NCBI RefSeq assembly: GCF_040412425.1
Contig: NC_089781.1
Span: forward strand, 56,100,968-56,164,967
DNA: 64,000 bases
Direction of reading: 5' to 3'
DNA from: Macrobrachium rosenbergii
Lineage: Eukaryota > Arthropoda > Malacostraca > Decapoda > Palaemonidae
Part shown: positions 24,777 to 35,879 of the stretch, in pieces
Layout of the letters: every line of letters begins with the position of its first letter
Position numbering within the stretch: the first letter of the stretch is position 1
Notes under the pieces: generated by a model
What the model was told of the DNA's origin: nothing
What the model saw: only the letters and a program-made list of their open reading frames with translations
Databases searched by the model: none
Made by a program: the position numbers and the translations under genes

Positions 24777-27765
24777 TCAGTGTGAGGCACCTCTGATGGC
24801 TACCAGAGAATTGCTAATGCATCATCCGGTATATTTTGCATCTTCCAGTCTTGGATGGTCTGGGATGTATCTTAGATATTTTTCGAACTTATTCTTAAAC
24901 ACACCTACACTCACTCCTGATATGTTTCTCAGATGAGCTGGTAGCACATTGAATAGACGCTGCATTATCAATGTTGGTGCGTGGTGGATTAATGTCCTGT
25001 GTGCTTTCCTTAGTTTTCCTAGTATAGTTTTGGGCACTATTAATCTACCTCTGCTTGCTCTTTCTGATATTTTTAGCTCTATGATGTTTTCAGTAATTCC
25101 TTCTATTTCCATGCCTGGATAATTATGTAGCGTTCTCTTCTCCTTTCAAGACTATATAAATTTAAGAATTGCAGTCTTTCCCAGTAGTCAAGGTCCTTAA
25201 CTTCTTCTATTCTAGCTGTAAAGGACCTTTGTACACTCTCTATTTGTGCAATATCCTTTTGGTAGTGTGGGTACCATATTATATTGCAATATTCAAGTGG
25301 ACTAGGTACGTATGCTTTATAAAGCATAATCATGTGTTCGGCTTTTCTTGTTTTGAAGTGCCAGAACAACATTCCCATTTTTGCTTTGCATTTTGCCAAT
25401 ATTATTGCTATTTGGTCATTGCATAACATATTCCTATTCAACATCACACCAAGGTCTTTAACTCTTCCTTTTTTGTGATTGTCTCATTATTAGGTCCTTT
25501 ATATGCATATAGCATTCCTTCTTTATTACCATAATTTATTGACTCAAATTTATCAGAGTTAAATACCATCCTATTTACCTCTGCCCATTTATATATATTG
25601 CTTAGGTCTCTTTGTAGCGAGTTCCTATCTTCATCACAATTAATCTCTTTACTTATTCTTGTGTCATCAGCGAAACTTCGCACTACCAAGTCCTTAACAT
25701 TACTGTCTATGTCTGCAATCATAATCACAAACAGCAATGCAGCTAACACCGTACCTTGTGGCACACCGGGTATTACCTTAGCTTCATCCGATTTCTCATC
25801 GTTAGCAATCACTATCTGTTTTCTGTTTTGCAAAAATTCTTTTATCCATCTTCCTACTTTGTCTACAATGCTATGTTTTTTAATTTTTTTGCTAATATAT
25901 TATGGTCTACCTTGTCAAAAGCTTTTGCAAAGTCTAGGTAAACCACATCTGTATCTTTTTCATTTATCATATTTCTATATATGCTTTCGTGGTGGACTAA
26001 CAGTTGGGTTTGTGTACTTCTTCCTGGTACAAAACCATGTTATCCTATATTAAACAAACTATTTTTCATTAAATGTTTCATTATATATTTTTTCATTACC
26101 CTTTCATAAACTTTCATAATATGAGATGTCAGACTCACAGCCCTATAATTACGTGCCTCTAGTCTTGATCCACCTTTGAAAGTTGGGGTAATATACGCTA
26201 ATTAATGTTCATCATAATCTTGCCTGTATCTATACTTTGTCTTAATAATATTGCGAGCGGTTTTGTGGTTGAATGATCCACTTTCTTTAACAATATGGCA
26301 GGAACACCATCAGGTCCTGCTGCTGATCCATTTTTAATTTCATTAATAGCCTGCACAATATCGGCTTCAGTAATATCTATGTCCAATAAATATTCACTAT
26401 TTTCATCTCTTATTTCTGTATCATTATCTTCATTATCAATTCTAGGTGTGAATTCACTCATATCATTCTGCTAATATGCTACATATTTCCTTTTTTTCAT
26501 TTGTTAATCGCCCTTCAATTCTTAGAGGGCCTATTTCTACTCTTATTTTATTCATCTTTTTTGCATATGAGTAAAAAATTTTGGGGTTTTGCTTGATATT
26601 TTTTAGGGTCCTTTCTTCAAGGTCCTGATTTTCTTTTTCTTTTGACTGTATAATCTTTTGTTCTGCATTTTCTATCTTACTTTTTAGTTCCATCACTTTC
26701 CATGCATTCTTTTCTTTTGCAAGACCTTTTTTCCACTTTCTGATTTTCTGGAACAAGATCCTTCTGTCTCTTGGTATGCGTGACTGATGTTTACTTTTCT
26801 TCTTCAGTATATATTTTTCCACTATTTCCTCTAATATTTTATATAATATATCCGTATTTACCTGTATATTATCACTTACGAATATGTTTTTCCAGTCTTT
26901 GTTTAATTCTTCATTTATTTTTGACCAATTTATATTTTTACTATAAAAATTATATTTTCCATATCCTTCCCATTTTTTCTTCTGTTGCTTATCACTGTTT
27001 TTATATGCTTTGGAACGGACTGTTAATTCTATGACATTATAGTCTGAAATACTCGTATTATACACTATTATTTCTTTAACATAGTTCACCTCGTTCACAA
27101 ATACTAGGTCTAAAATATTATCCTTTCTTGTTGGTAGGTGATTTATTTGCTGAATGTTATGTTCTAGTAGCATATCTAATAGCTTTTCAAATTGCCTCTT
27201 ATCTTCTGCGCTACTATTACTCTCCTTTTTATATGTACAAATACAACCACAGTCTCCTATTCGTTCTTTCCATTCTACGAAAGGAAAGTTAAAGTCTCCG
27301 GATAGGAGTATAGTCCAGTCTTTGTGATTTCTACATATATCATCCAATTTGTCAATTATTATGTCAAACTCTTTAGTATTAGGGGGTCTGTATATTACAA
27401 TGTTTACTAATTTTTCAGATTCAAATTCTACTGCTATTAATTCACATTCTGTGTTACTATATTTCTCACAGATTTTTGCTTGATTTACGTCTCTCCCATA
27501 TATCACGGTTCCCCCTTGATTCCTATTTTTTCTATCTGATCTATAAGTTTGGAAACCCTTTATCTGATCATCATTACCAGTCTCTTGTGAGTACCAGGTT
27601 TCACTTATATTCATTATATCTATTTTTTTCAGTTTGGGTTAGTTCTTCTAAGAACTCTATTTTTCTTTTTGAGTTACTCGAAACTGAACCCTGTGCATTC
27701 ATCACTATGATGGTTTGCGCTTTATCCCCATTATCTAATATGGGTAATAATAAGGATTTTTCCAT
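24777..27765 (-). pseudogene. LINE ORF2 (endonuclease-reverse transcriptase), copy E
   Basis: The endonuclease domain is open over 383 codons (26463-27614) with NISETW, GGTVIYGR, VIYRPPN, LSGDFNFPFVEW and SDYNVIELTV; SDY replaces the SDH of copy F, so the catalytic His is changed. A frameshift near 27630 separates it from the MEKS start at 27765. The RT is in pieces: GPDGVPAILLKKV (about 26310), SGVPQGT-like PGVPQGTVLAALLF (about 25760) and SFADDTRIS (about 25670), the F-x-DD catalytic motif. The thumb region follows at 25103-25447. A 2-base deletion near 26461 is shared with copy F. No RNase H domain is seen. Confidence 0.88.
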
Positions 27766-28794
27766 GTCTCTTTCCTGCTCTGATATGTTGTTCTTTTCTT
27801 CATTTCCATAACTTCGGACATTAAAAAATCCAACTTTTCCAAAATAGTTGATCTCCTACCTTCATAATTATTCATTTTGTGTTTGTACCTGCACCTATCT
27901 CCATATCTGCACCATCCATTTACATCGTAGATACATTGCTTTGTTGCACTGTACCTGGGAGCTGATGCCTCATATCGTGGTGCTAACATTTCATAAAGTG
28001 GTGCCGGCTTGCTTTTTTTCTTCGTCACATACTCTTTATTCTTTCCTTTGTTTGTTTCATTTTTACTTTGATTTTTGATATGTATTTGCTTTTGATTTTC
28101 GCTCTTCATGACAACAGGATGCATGTATCTGCATTTTTTGTTGAATTTGCAACCTTTTCCTTCTTTCAGATTCCGACATACTTTTGGATGTAAATCGCTG
28201 CATTCAACCTCATAGCCATCTAGATATGCACATTTGCCATAAATTTCATAGTTGTGACATATCTTGGGATGTTTGTAGTGACATCTTTCACCGAATCTGC
28301 AATTTCCTCTTTTCAAAAGAGTGCAGACTGTGTCCTTTTTTCTTTTTTTTCTTGCTTTTTCCCTTCAATATGTATATCCGGGTACAGCCTCATTGGGATT
28401 TTTTTTTGCGTTGTCATTTCATAGTTTATTTCTTCGTATGTATGCTGTTGTATTGCCTCATATGTAGAGTCTATGAGTTTCTCTGCATCCATACTCTTAT
28501 CCTGTTCTTTGTTTTCATTACTGTTTTCTATCTCTTCAGTCTTATTTTCTTCTATTTCGTTTTCCTTTTCTTCCTCATCCTCAGTTTCATCATCCTCGAC
28601 TATCTGTACATTAAGTCTTGACTTAATAACATTGTCTATCCATATTAGACATGTTGAGCAAAATACTTTTGTGTCTTTTTTTTATTTTGCTGTACTTCGG
28701 TGCATGTAGGATGAGTTGGAACATGGCATGCACTGCATTTCCTTATCAGGTTTTGTGGATTTACAATTATATACCACACATTACATAGATTGCA
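27735..28794 (-). pseudogene. LINE ORF1 (four CCCH fingers), copy E, 5'-truncated
   Basis: The CCCH part is the cleanest in the window (27735-28330). Finger 1 is CTLLKRGNCRFGERCHYKH, finger 2 CHNYEIYGKC with CSDLH, finger 3 CRNLKEGKGCKFNKKC with RYMH, and finger 4 CIYDVNGWCRYGDRCRYKH. Spacing is C-x7/8-C-x5-C-x3-H, except finger 2 with nine residues in the middle. The protein ends RKETWKNPYYYPY at 27735, overlapping the ORF2 start. An acidic linker lies at 28460-28620, followed upstream by remains of the PHD-like finger. A frameshift lies near 28330-28390. Such fingers usually bind RNA, which fits an ORF1 role. Confidence 0.82.
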
Positions 28795-29348
28795 GGGGTG
28801 GTGTTGAGGGACCACACTGTTTAAACTAGTTTTTTCGGAGGGGGAGAGGAGAGGGAAGTGGGAGGAAGTTCACTGGGAGATTTGTGGTGTTTAGGGACCA
28901 CACTGTTTAAACCATTTTTTGGGGGGTGAGGAGAGGGAAGTGGAAGACAATTTATTGGAAAGAGGGGTGGTGTTTAGGGACGACCACACTGTTTAAAATA
29001 GTTTTTTGGGGAGGGGGAGGAGAGGGTAGTAGGAGGAAGGTCACGATGATAGTGGTGGTGTTTAGGGACCACACTATTTAAACCAGTTTTTTGGGGGTGA
29101 GGAGAGGGAAGTAGGAGGGAAGGTCCCAAGGAGAGGGGTGATGTTTAGGGACCACAGTTTTTAAATCAGTTTTTTTTGGGGAGAGGGGGAGAATAGAGGG
29201 AAGTGGGAGGTAAGGTCCCCAGGAGAGGGGTGGTGTTTAGGGACCACACTGTTTAACAAATTTTTGGGGGGAGGGCTGAGAGGAGAGGGAAGTGGGTGGT
29301 AAGGTTGCTTGGAGAGGGGTGGTGTTTAGGAACCACATTGTTTAAACC
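28795..29348 (+). repeat. Satellite, last purine-rich-on-+ block before the flip
   Basis: About six monomers in the same orientation as everything to the left. The block ends in TTGTTTAAACC at 29348, where orientation reverses. Confidence 0.95.
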
Positions 29349-29350
29349 AC
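29346..29350. other. Satellite inversion junction
   Basis: A monomer reading ...GTTTAAACC is joined directly to ACCCCTCTCCCCGGGACC of the opposite orientation. Three bases (CCA) can be assigned to either side, so the junction has short microhomology and no spacer. Confidence 0.85.
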
Positions 29351-32327
29351 CCCTCTCCCCGGGACCTTGCCTCCCACTCCCCACACCTCTTCCCCCTCCC
29401 CCAAAAAACTGGTTTAAAAAGTGTGGTCCCTAAACATCACCCCTCTCCCCAGGAACTTCCCTCTCACTTCCCTCTGCTCCCCCCCCATTCCCCAAAAAAC
29501 TGGTTGAAACAGTGTCATCCATAAACACCACCCCTCTCCTGGGACCTTGTGTCCACTTTCGTCTCCTCTCCCTCTCCCATAAAAAACTGGTTTAAACAGT
29601 GTGGTTCCGAAACACCACCCCACTCACCGAGATCTTGCCTCCCAATTCCCTCTCCTCACGCCCAAAAACAGGTTTAAACAGTGTGGTCCCTAAACACCAC
29701 CACTCTCCGGTGACCTTGTCTCCCACTTCCCTCTACTCACTCACTCCCACAAAAAATTGGTTTAAACAGTGTGGTCCCTAAACAACACCCGTTTCCACAA
29801 TACCTTGCATCCTACTTACCTCTCCTTACCCCCAAAAAACTGTTTTAAACAGTGTGGTCCTAAACATCACCACTCTCCCCATGACCTTGCCTTCCACTTC
29901 CCTCTCCTCTCCCCCTACCCCAAAAAACTGGTTTAAACAGTGTGGTCCCTAAACACCACCCCTCCTCCTGGGCCCCAGGAGATGTTGCCTTGAACTTCCC
30001 TTTCCTCACCAACAAAAAACTGGTTTAAACAGTGTGGTCCCTATACATCACCACTCTTCCCAGGACCTTGCCTCCCACTTCCCTCCCCTCTTCCCCTCCA
30101 CCAAAATACTGGTTTAAACAGTGTGGTCCCTAAACATCACCCCTCTCTCCAGAACCTTCCATCCCACTTCCCTCTCCTTTCTCCCCTCACACAAAAAAAT
30201 GGTTTAAATCGTGTGGTCCCTTAACACCACCCCTCTCCCCTTGGACCTTGCCTCCCACTTCCCTCTCCTCTCCCGTTTCCCAAATACTGGTTTAAATGGT
30301 GGGGTCCCTAAACACCACACATCTCCCTGAGACCTTGCCTCCCTCTTCTGTCTCCTCACTCACCAAAAAACTGGTTTAAACAGTGTGGTCACTAAACACC
30401 ACTTCTTTCCCCGGGACCATACCTCCCACTTCCCACTCCCCTCCCCCTACACAAAAAACTGGTTTAAAGAGTGTGGTCCCTAAACACCACCTCTCTCCCA
30501 AGGACCTTGTCTCCCATTTCCCTATCCTCTCATCCCTCCCCCGAAAAATTGTTTTAAACGGTGTGGTCCCTAAACACCACCCCTCTCCCTGGAACCTTGC
30601 CTCCCACTTCCTTCCCCTCTCCCCCAAAAAACTGGTTTAAACAGAGTGGTCCCTAATCACCACCCCTCTCCCTGGACATTGACTCCTTCCCTCTCCTCTA
30701 CCCCTGCCACCAAAAATGGTTTAAACAAACTAGTCCCTAAACACCATCCATCTGCCGGGACCTTGCCTCCCACTTTCCTCTCCTCTCCTCCTTCCCCCAA
30801 AACTGGTTTAAACTATGTAGAACCTAAATAACACCCCTCTCCCCTGCACCTTGCCTCCACTTCCCTCTCCTCTCCCCCTCCACCAAAAAACTGGTTTAAA
30901 CAGTGTGGTCCCTAAACACCACCCCTCTCCAAGGGACCTTCCCTTCCACTTCCCTCTCCCCTGCCACTCCCCAAAAACTGGTTTAAACAGTGTGGTCTGT
31001 AAGCACAACCCCTCTCCCAGGGACCATGCCTCCCATTTTGCTGTCCACTCCCCATGCCCCAAAAAGCCAGTTTAAATAGTGTGGTCCCTAAACACCACTC
31101 TTATCCCCAGACCCTTCCCTCCCACTTCCCTCTCTTCTCCCCCTGCCTCAAAAAACTGGTTTAAACAGAGAGGTCCCAAAACCCCACCCCTCTGCCCGGG
31201 ACTTTGCTTCCCACTTCCCTCTCCTCTCCCCTTCCCCCCAAAAACCAGTTCAAACAAAGGTCCCTAAAAACCAATCCTCTCCCTGGACCTTGCCTCCCAC
31301 TTCCCTCTCCTCTTCTCCCTCCCCCAAAAAAGTGGTTTAAACAGTGTGGCCCCTAAAAACCACCACTCTCTCTGGAACGTGCCTCCCACTTCCTTCTCCT
31401 TTCCCCCTCCCCTAGATAACTGGTTTAAATAGTGTGGCCCCTAAAAACCACCACCCTCCCCAGAACCTTGCCTCCTACTTCCCTCTTCTCTCCCCCTCAC
31501 CCAAAAACTGGTTTAAACAGTCTGGTACCTAAATACTATCCGTCTCATTGGGACTTGGCCTCCCATTTCCCTCTCCTTTCCCCCTCCCCCAAAAAACTGG
31601 TTTAAACAGTGTGGTGCCTAAACACCGCCCGTCTCCCGGGTACCTTGCTCCACACCTTCCTCCCCTCTACCCCAAAAATCTGGTTTAAACAGTGTGGTCC
31701 CTAAACACCACCACTCTCCCGGGACCTTCCCTGCAATTTCCCTCTCCTCTTCCCCTCCCAAAAAACTGGTTGAACAGTATGGTACCAAAACACCACCTCT
31801 TTTCCTGGGACCTTGCCTCCCACTTCCCTTTCCTCTCCCCCTCCACCAAAATCTGGTTTGAACAGTGTGGCCCCTAAACACCACTCCTCTCCCTGGGAAC
31901 TTACCTCCCACTTCCCTCTCCTCTCCCCCTCCCCCAATAAACTGGTTTAAATAATGTGGTCCCTAGACACCACCCCTCTCCCGGAGACCTTGCCTCCCAC
32001 TTTCCTCTCCTCTCCCTCTCCCCCCAAAAAACTGGTTTAAACAGTGTGGTACCTAAACACCACCTGTTTCCCAGAGAACTTCCTTCCCACCTCCCTCTCC
32101 TCTCCCCCGAAAAACTGGTTTAAACAGAGTGGTCCCTAAACTGCACCCCTCTCCCCAGGAACTTACCTCTCACTTCCATCTCCTCTCCCCCCACCCCCAA
32201 AAAAACTGGTGTAAACATTATGGTCCTAAACACCACCCCTCTCCCTTGGACCTTCCCTCCCACTTCCCTCTCTTCTCTCCTTCCCCGAAAAACTTTATAA
32301 ACAGTATCGTACCTAAACACCACCCTT
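29349..32327 (-). repeat. Satellite array, pyrimidine-rich strand on +
   Basis: About 33 monomers of the same 89-bp unit reversed: AAAAAACTGG, TTTAAACAGTGTGG, TCCCTAAACACCACC, CCTCTCCCCGGGACCTTGCC, TCCCACTTCCCTCTCC. No gene is present. Confidence 0.95.
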
Positions 32328-32854
32328 GCCACAATTACGAGATCTATGGCAAATGTGCATATCTACATGGCTATGAGGAGGAATGCAGCGATCTATATCC
32401 AAAAATATGTAAAAACTGGAGAGAAGGAAATGGATGTAGGCTTAATAAAAAATGTAGGTATATGCATCCTGTAGCCATGAAGAATAAAAATCAAAATCAA
32501 ATACATATAAAAAATCAAGGTAAAAATGAAGCAAATAAAGAAAGGAACAAAGATCATATGATGAAGGAAAAAAGCAAGCCAACAACACATTACGAAATGT
32601 CAGCACCACGATATGAGGCATCAGCACCTAGATATAGTGCAAGGAACAAGCAATGTATCTACAATGCTAGGGGATGGTGCAGATATGGAGATAAATGCAA
32701 GTATATGCACAAAATGAATAAATATGAAGATGGAAGGTCAAATATAATGGAAAAGTTGGATTTTTTAATGTACAAATTTCTGGAAATGAAGAAAAGAACA
32801 ACATGTCAGAACAGGAAAGAGACATGGGAAAATCCTTATTATTACCCATATTAG
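32328..32854 (+). pseudogene. LINE ORF1, copy F, C-terminal part
   Basis: The open frame enters from satellite and encodes most of CCCH finger 2 (from CHNYEIYGKC), finger 3 (GNGCRLNKKCRYMH), a Lys/Asn-rich linker and finger 4 (CIYNARGWCRYGDKCKYMH). It ends RKETWENPYYYPY with the stop at 32852-32854. A predicted helical tail (IMEKLDFLMYKFLEMKK) lies after finger 4. The frame is intact from the truncation point to the stop but has no start of its own. It overlaps ORF2 by 31 bases. Confidence 0.82.
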
Positions 32855-35826
32855 ATAATGGAGATAACACGCAACCCATCATAGTGATGAATGCGCAGGG
32901 TTTAGTTTCGAGTAACTCAAAAAGAAAGATAGAGTTCTTAGAAGAACTAACCCAAAATGGAAAAATAGAAATAATGAATATAAGTGAAACCTGGTATTCC
33001 CAAGAGACTGGTAATGATGACCAGATAAAGGGTTTTCAAACTTATAGATCAGGTAGAAAAAATAGAAATCAAGGGGGAACCGCAATGTATGGGAGAGACG
33101 TAAATCAAGCAAAAATCTGTGAGAAATATAGTAACACAGAATGTGAATTAAAAGAGGTAGAATTTGAATCTGAAAAATTAGTAACATTGTAATATAAAGA
33201 ACCCCTAATATTGAAGAATATTAAAGAGTTTGACATAATAATTGACAAATTGGATGATATATGTAGAAATCACAAAGACTGGACTATACTCCTATCTGGA
33301 GACTTTAACTTTCCTTTTGTAGGATGGAAAGAATGAATAGGAGACTGTGGTTGTATTTATACACAAAAAAAAGAGAGTAATAGTAGCGCAGAAGATAAGA
33401 GGCAATTTGAAAAGCTATTAGATATGCTACTAGAACATAACATTCAGCAAATAAATCACCTGCCAACAAGAAAGGATAATATTTTAGACCTAGTATTTGT
33501 GAACGAGGTGAACTATGTTAAAGAAATAATAGTGTATAATACGAGTATATCCGACCATAATGTCATAGAAATAACAGTCCATTCCAAAACACATGAAAAC
33601 AGAGATAAGCAAGAGACGAAAAAATGGGAAGGATATGGAAAATACAATTTCTATAGTAAGAATATAAATTGGTCAAAAATAAATGAAGAATTACACAAAG
33701 ACTGGGAAAACATATTTGTAAGTGATAATATACAGGTATATACAGATACATTGTATAAAATATTAGAGGAAATAGTGGAAAAATATATACCGAAGAAAAA
33801 AAGTAAACATCAGTCACGCATACCAAGAGACAGAAAGATCTTGTTCCAGAAAATCAGAAAGTGGAAAAAGGTCTTGCAAAAGAAAAGAATGCATGGAAAG
33901 TGATGGAACTAAAAAGTAAGATAGAAAATGCGGAACAAAAGATTATACAGTAAAAAGAAACTGAAAAATGGGACCTAGAAGAAAAGACCCTACAAAATAT
34001 CAAGCAAAACCCAAAAATTTTTTACTCATATGCAAAAAAGATGAATAAAATAAGAGTAGAAATAGGCCCTCTAAGAATTGAAGGGCGATTAACAAATGAA
34101 AAAAAGGAAATATGTAACATATTAGCAGAAAGATATGAGTGAATTTACACCTAGAATTGATAATGAAGATAATGATACAGAAATAAGAGATGAAAATACT
34201 GAATATTAATCGGACATAGATATTACTGAAGCTGATATTGTGCAGGCTATTAATGAAAGTAAAAATGGATCAGCAGCAGGACCAGATGGTGTACGTGCCA
34301 TTTTGTTAAAGAAAGTGGTTCATTCAATCGCAAAGCCGCTAGCAATATTATTAAGACAAAGTATAGATACAGGCAAGATTTATGATGAGCATAAATTAGC
34401 ATATATTACCCTTATTTTCAAAAGTGGATAAAGACTAGAGGCAAGTAATTATAGGCCTGTGAGTCTGACATCTCATACTATGAAAGTTTATGAAAGGGTA
34501 ATGAAAAAAAATATAATGAAACATTTAATGAAAAATAGTTTGTATAATATGGGACAACATGGTTTTGTACCGGGAAAAAGTACACAAACCCAGCTGTTAG
34601 TCCACCATGAAAGCATATATAAAAATATGATAAACGAAAAAGATACAGATGTGGTTTACCTAGACTTTGCAAAAGCTTTTGACAAGGTAGACCATAATGT
34701 ATTAGCAAAAAAAATTAGAAAACATAACATTGTGGACAAAGTAGGAAGATGGATAAAAGAATTTTTACAAAACAGAAAACAGATAGTGATTGCAAACGAT
34801 GCGAAATCGGATGAAGCTACGGTAATATCCGGTGTGCCACAAGGTACGGTGTTAGCTGCATTGCCGTTTGTGATTATGATTGCAGACATAGACAGCAATG
34901 TTAAGGACTTGGTAGTGAGAAGTTTCACCGATGACACAAGAATAAGTAGAGAAATTACTTGTGATGAAGATAGCAACTCGCTACAAAGAGACCTAAACAA
35001 AATATATAAATGGGCAGAGGTAAATAGGATGGTATTTTACTCTGATAAATTTGAATCAATAAACTATGCTGATAAAGAAGGAATGCTATATGCATATAAA
35101 GGACCTAATAATGAGACAATCACAAATAAGGGAGCAGTTAAAGACCTTGGTGTGATGTTGAATAGGAATATGTTATGCAATGATCAAATAGCAATACTAC
35201 TGGCAAAATGCAAAGCAAAAATGGGAATGTTGTTCCGGCACTTCAAAAAAAGAAAAGCCGAACACATGATATTGCTTTATAAAACGTATGTACCTAGTCC
35301 ACTTGAATGTTGCAATATAATATGGTACCCACACTACCAAAAGGATATTGCACACATAGAGAGTGTACAAAGGTCATTTACAGCTAGAATAGAAGAAGTT
35401 AAGGACCTTGACTACTGGGAAAGACTACAATTCTTAAATTTATATAGTCTTGAAAGGAGAAGAGAAAGCTACATGATAATACAGGCATGGAAACAGAAAG
35501 AAGGAATTACCGAAAACATCATGGAGCTAAAAATATCAGAAAGAGCAAGCAGAGGTAGATTAATAGTGTGCAAAACTATACCAGGAAAACTAAGAAAAGC
35601 ACACAGGACATTAATCCACCACTCACCAGCATCTATAATGCAGCGTCTATTCAATGTGCTACCAGCTCATCTGAGGAACATAATAGGAGTGAGCGTAGAT
35701 TTGTTTAAGAATAAGTTCGACAATTATCTAAGATGCATCCCAGACCATCCAAGATTGGAAGATGCAAAATATACTAGAAGATGCATTAGCAATTCTCTGG
35801 TAGACATCAGAGGTGCCTCACACTGA
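32824..35826 (+). pseudogene. LINE ORF2 (endonuclease-reverse transcriptase), copy F, about 1000 codons with breaks
   Basis: The chosen start is MGKS at 32824, which also has an ATG in copies B and D. An ATG seven codons upstream exists only in this copy. Endonuclease: SETW with Glu near residue 55, GDFN near 160, SDHN near 244. Reverse transcriptase: GPDGVRAILLKK, RPVSLTSHTMKVYER, HGFVPGKSTQTQLL, YLDFAKAFDKVDH with Asp near 614, SGVPQGT, and FTDD near 701-704. The C-terminal part is open from 34459 to 35826 and ends RGASH. Breaks: in-frame stops at 33190, near 33336 and at 34429, a one-base deletion near 33880, and a 2-base deletion near 34135 that together restore the frame. No RNase H or C-terminal zinc knuckle is seen. 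Confidence 0.9.
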
Positions 35827-35849
35827 GGGACCTGGGGCAACCCGAACGA

Positions 35850-35879
35850 ACTGTAAGGTCTGTAAGGTCTGTAAGGTCT
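35850..35879 (+). repeat. LINE 3' tail, three TGTAAGGTC units
   Basis: Three perfect 9-bp units follow GGGGCAACCCGAACGAAC and meet the satellite directly. The same tail is seen reversed at copies D and E. Short tandem 3' tails in place of poly(A) are known for CR1/L2-like and other non-LTR elements. Confidence 0.9.

Larger units (their letters stand above)
24735..28794 (-). mobile_element. LINE copy E, 5'-truncated inside the PHD-coding part
   Basis: The minus-strand tail (TGTAAGGTC repeated) joins satellite TCTCCCCGCGACC; the 5' end at 28794 joins satellite GGGGTGGTG. The two satellite sides fit together as GGGGAGAG/GGGTGG with no more than one base duplicated, so the empty site can be read directly. 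ORF2 is at 24777-27765 and ORF1 at 27735-28794. This is the best-preserved endonuclease copy. Confidence 0.9.
32328..35879 (+). mobile_element. LINE copy F, plus strand, 5'-truncated in ORF1
   Basis: This is the only copy right of the inversion, and it is on the plus strand, so it keeps the same orientation relative to the satellite as the other copies. The 5' end (32328) falls in CCCH finger 2 and joins satellite CACCACCC. The 3' end has three TGTAAGGTC tail units (35850-35879) and joins CCTCTCCCCCTAAAAACTGG. It holds the longest uninterrupted RT block in the window. Confidence 0.92.

Noticed and set aside
28795..35879. The two arms around 29348 as a long perfect palindrome
   Set aside because: LINE E starts 0.55 kb from the junction on one side and LINE F 3 kb away on the other, and the monomer variants do not mirror.
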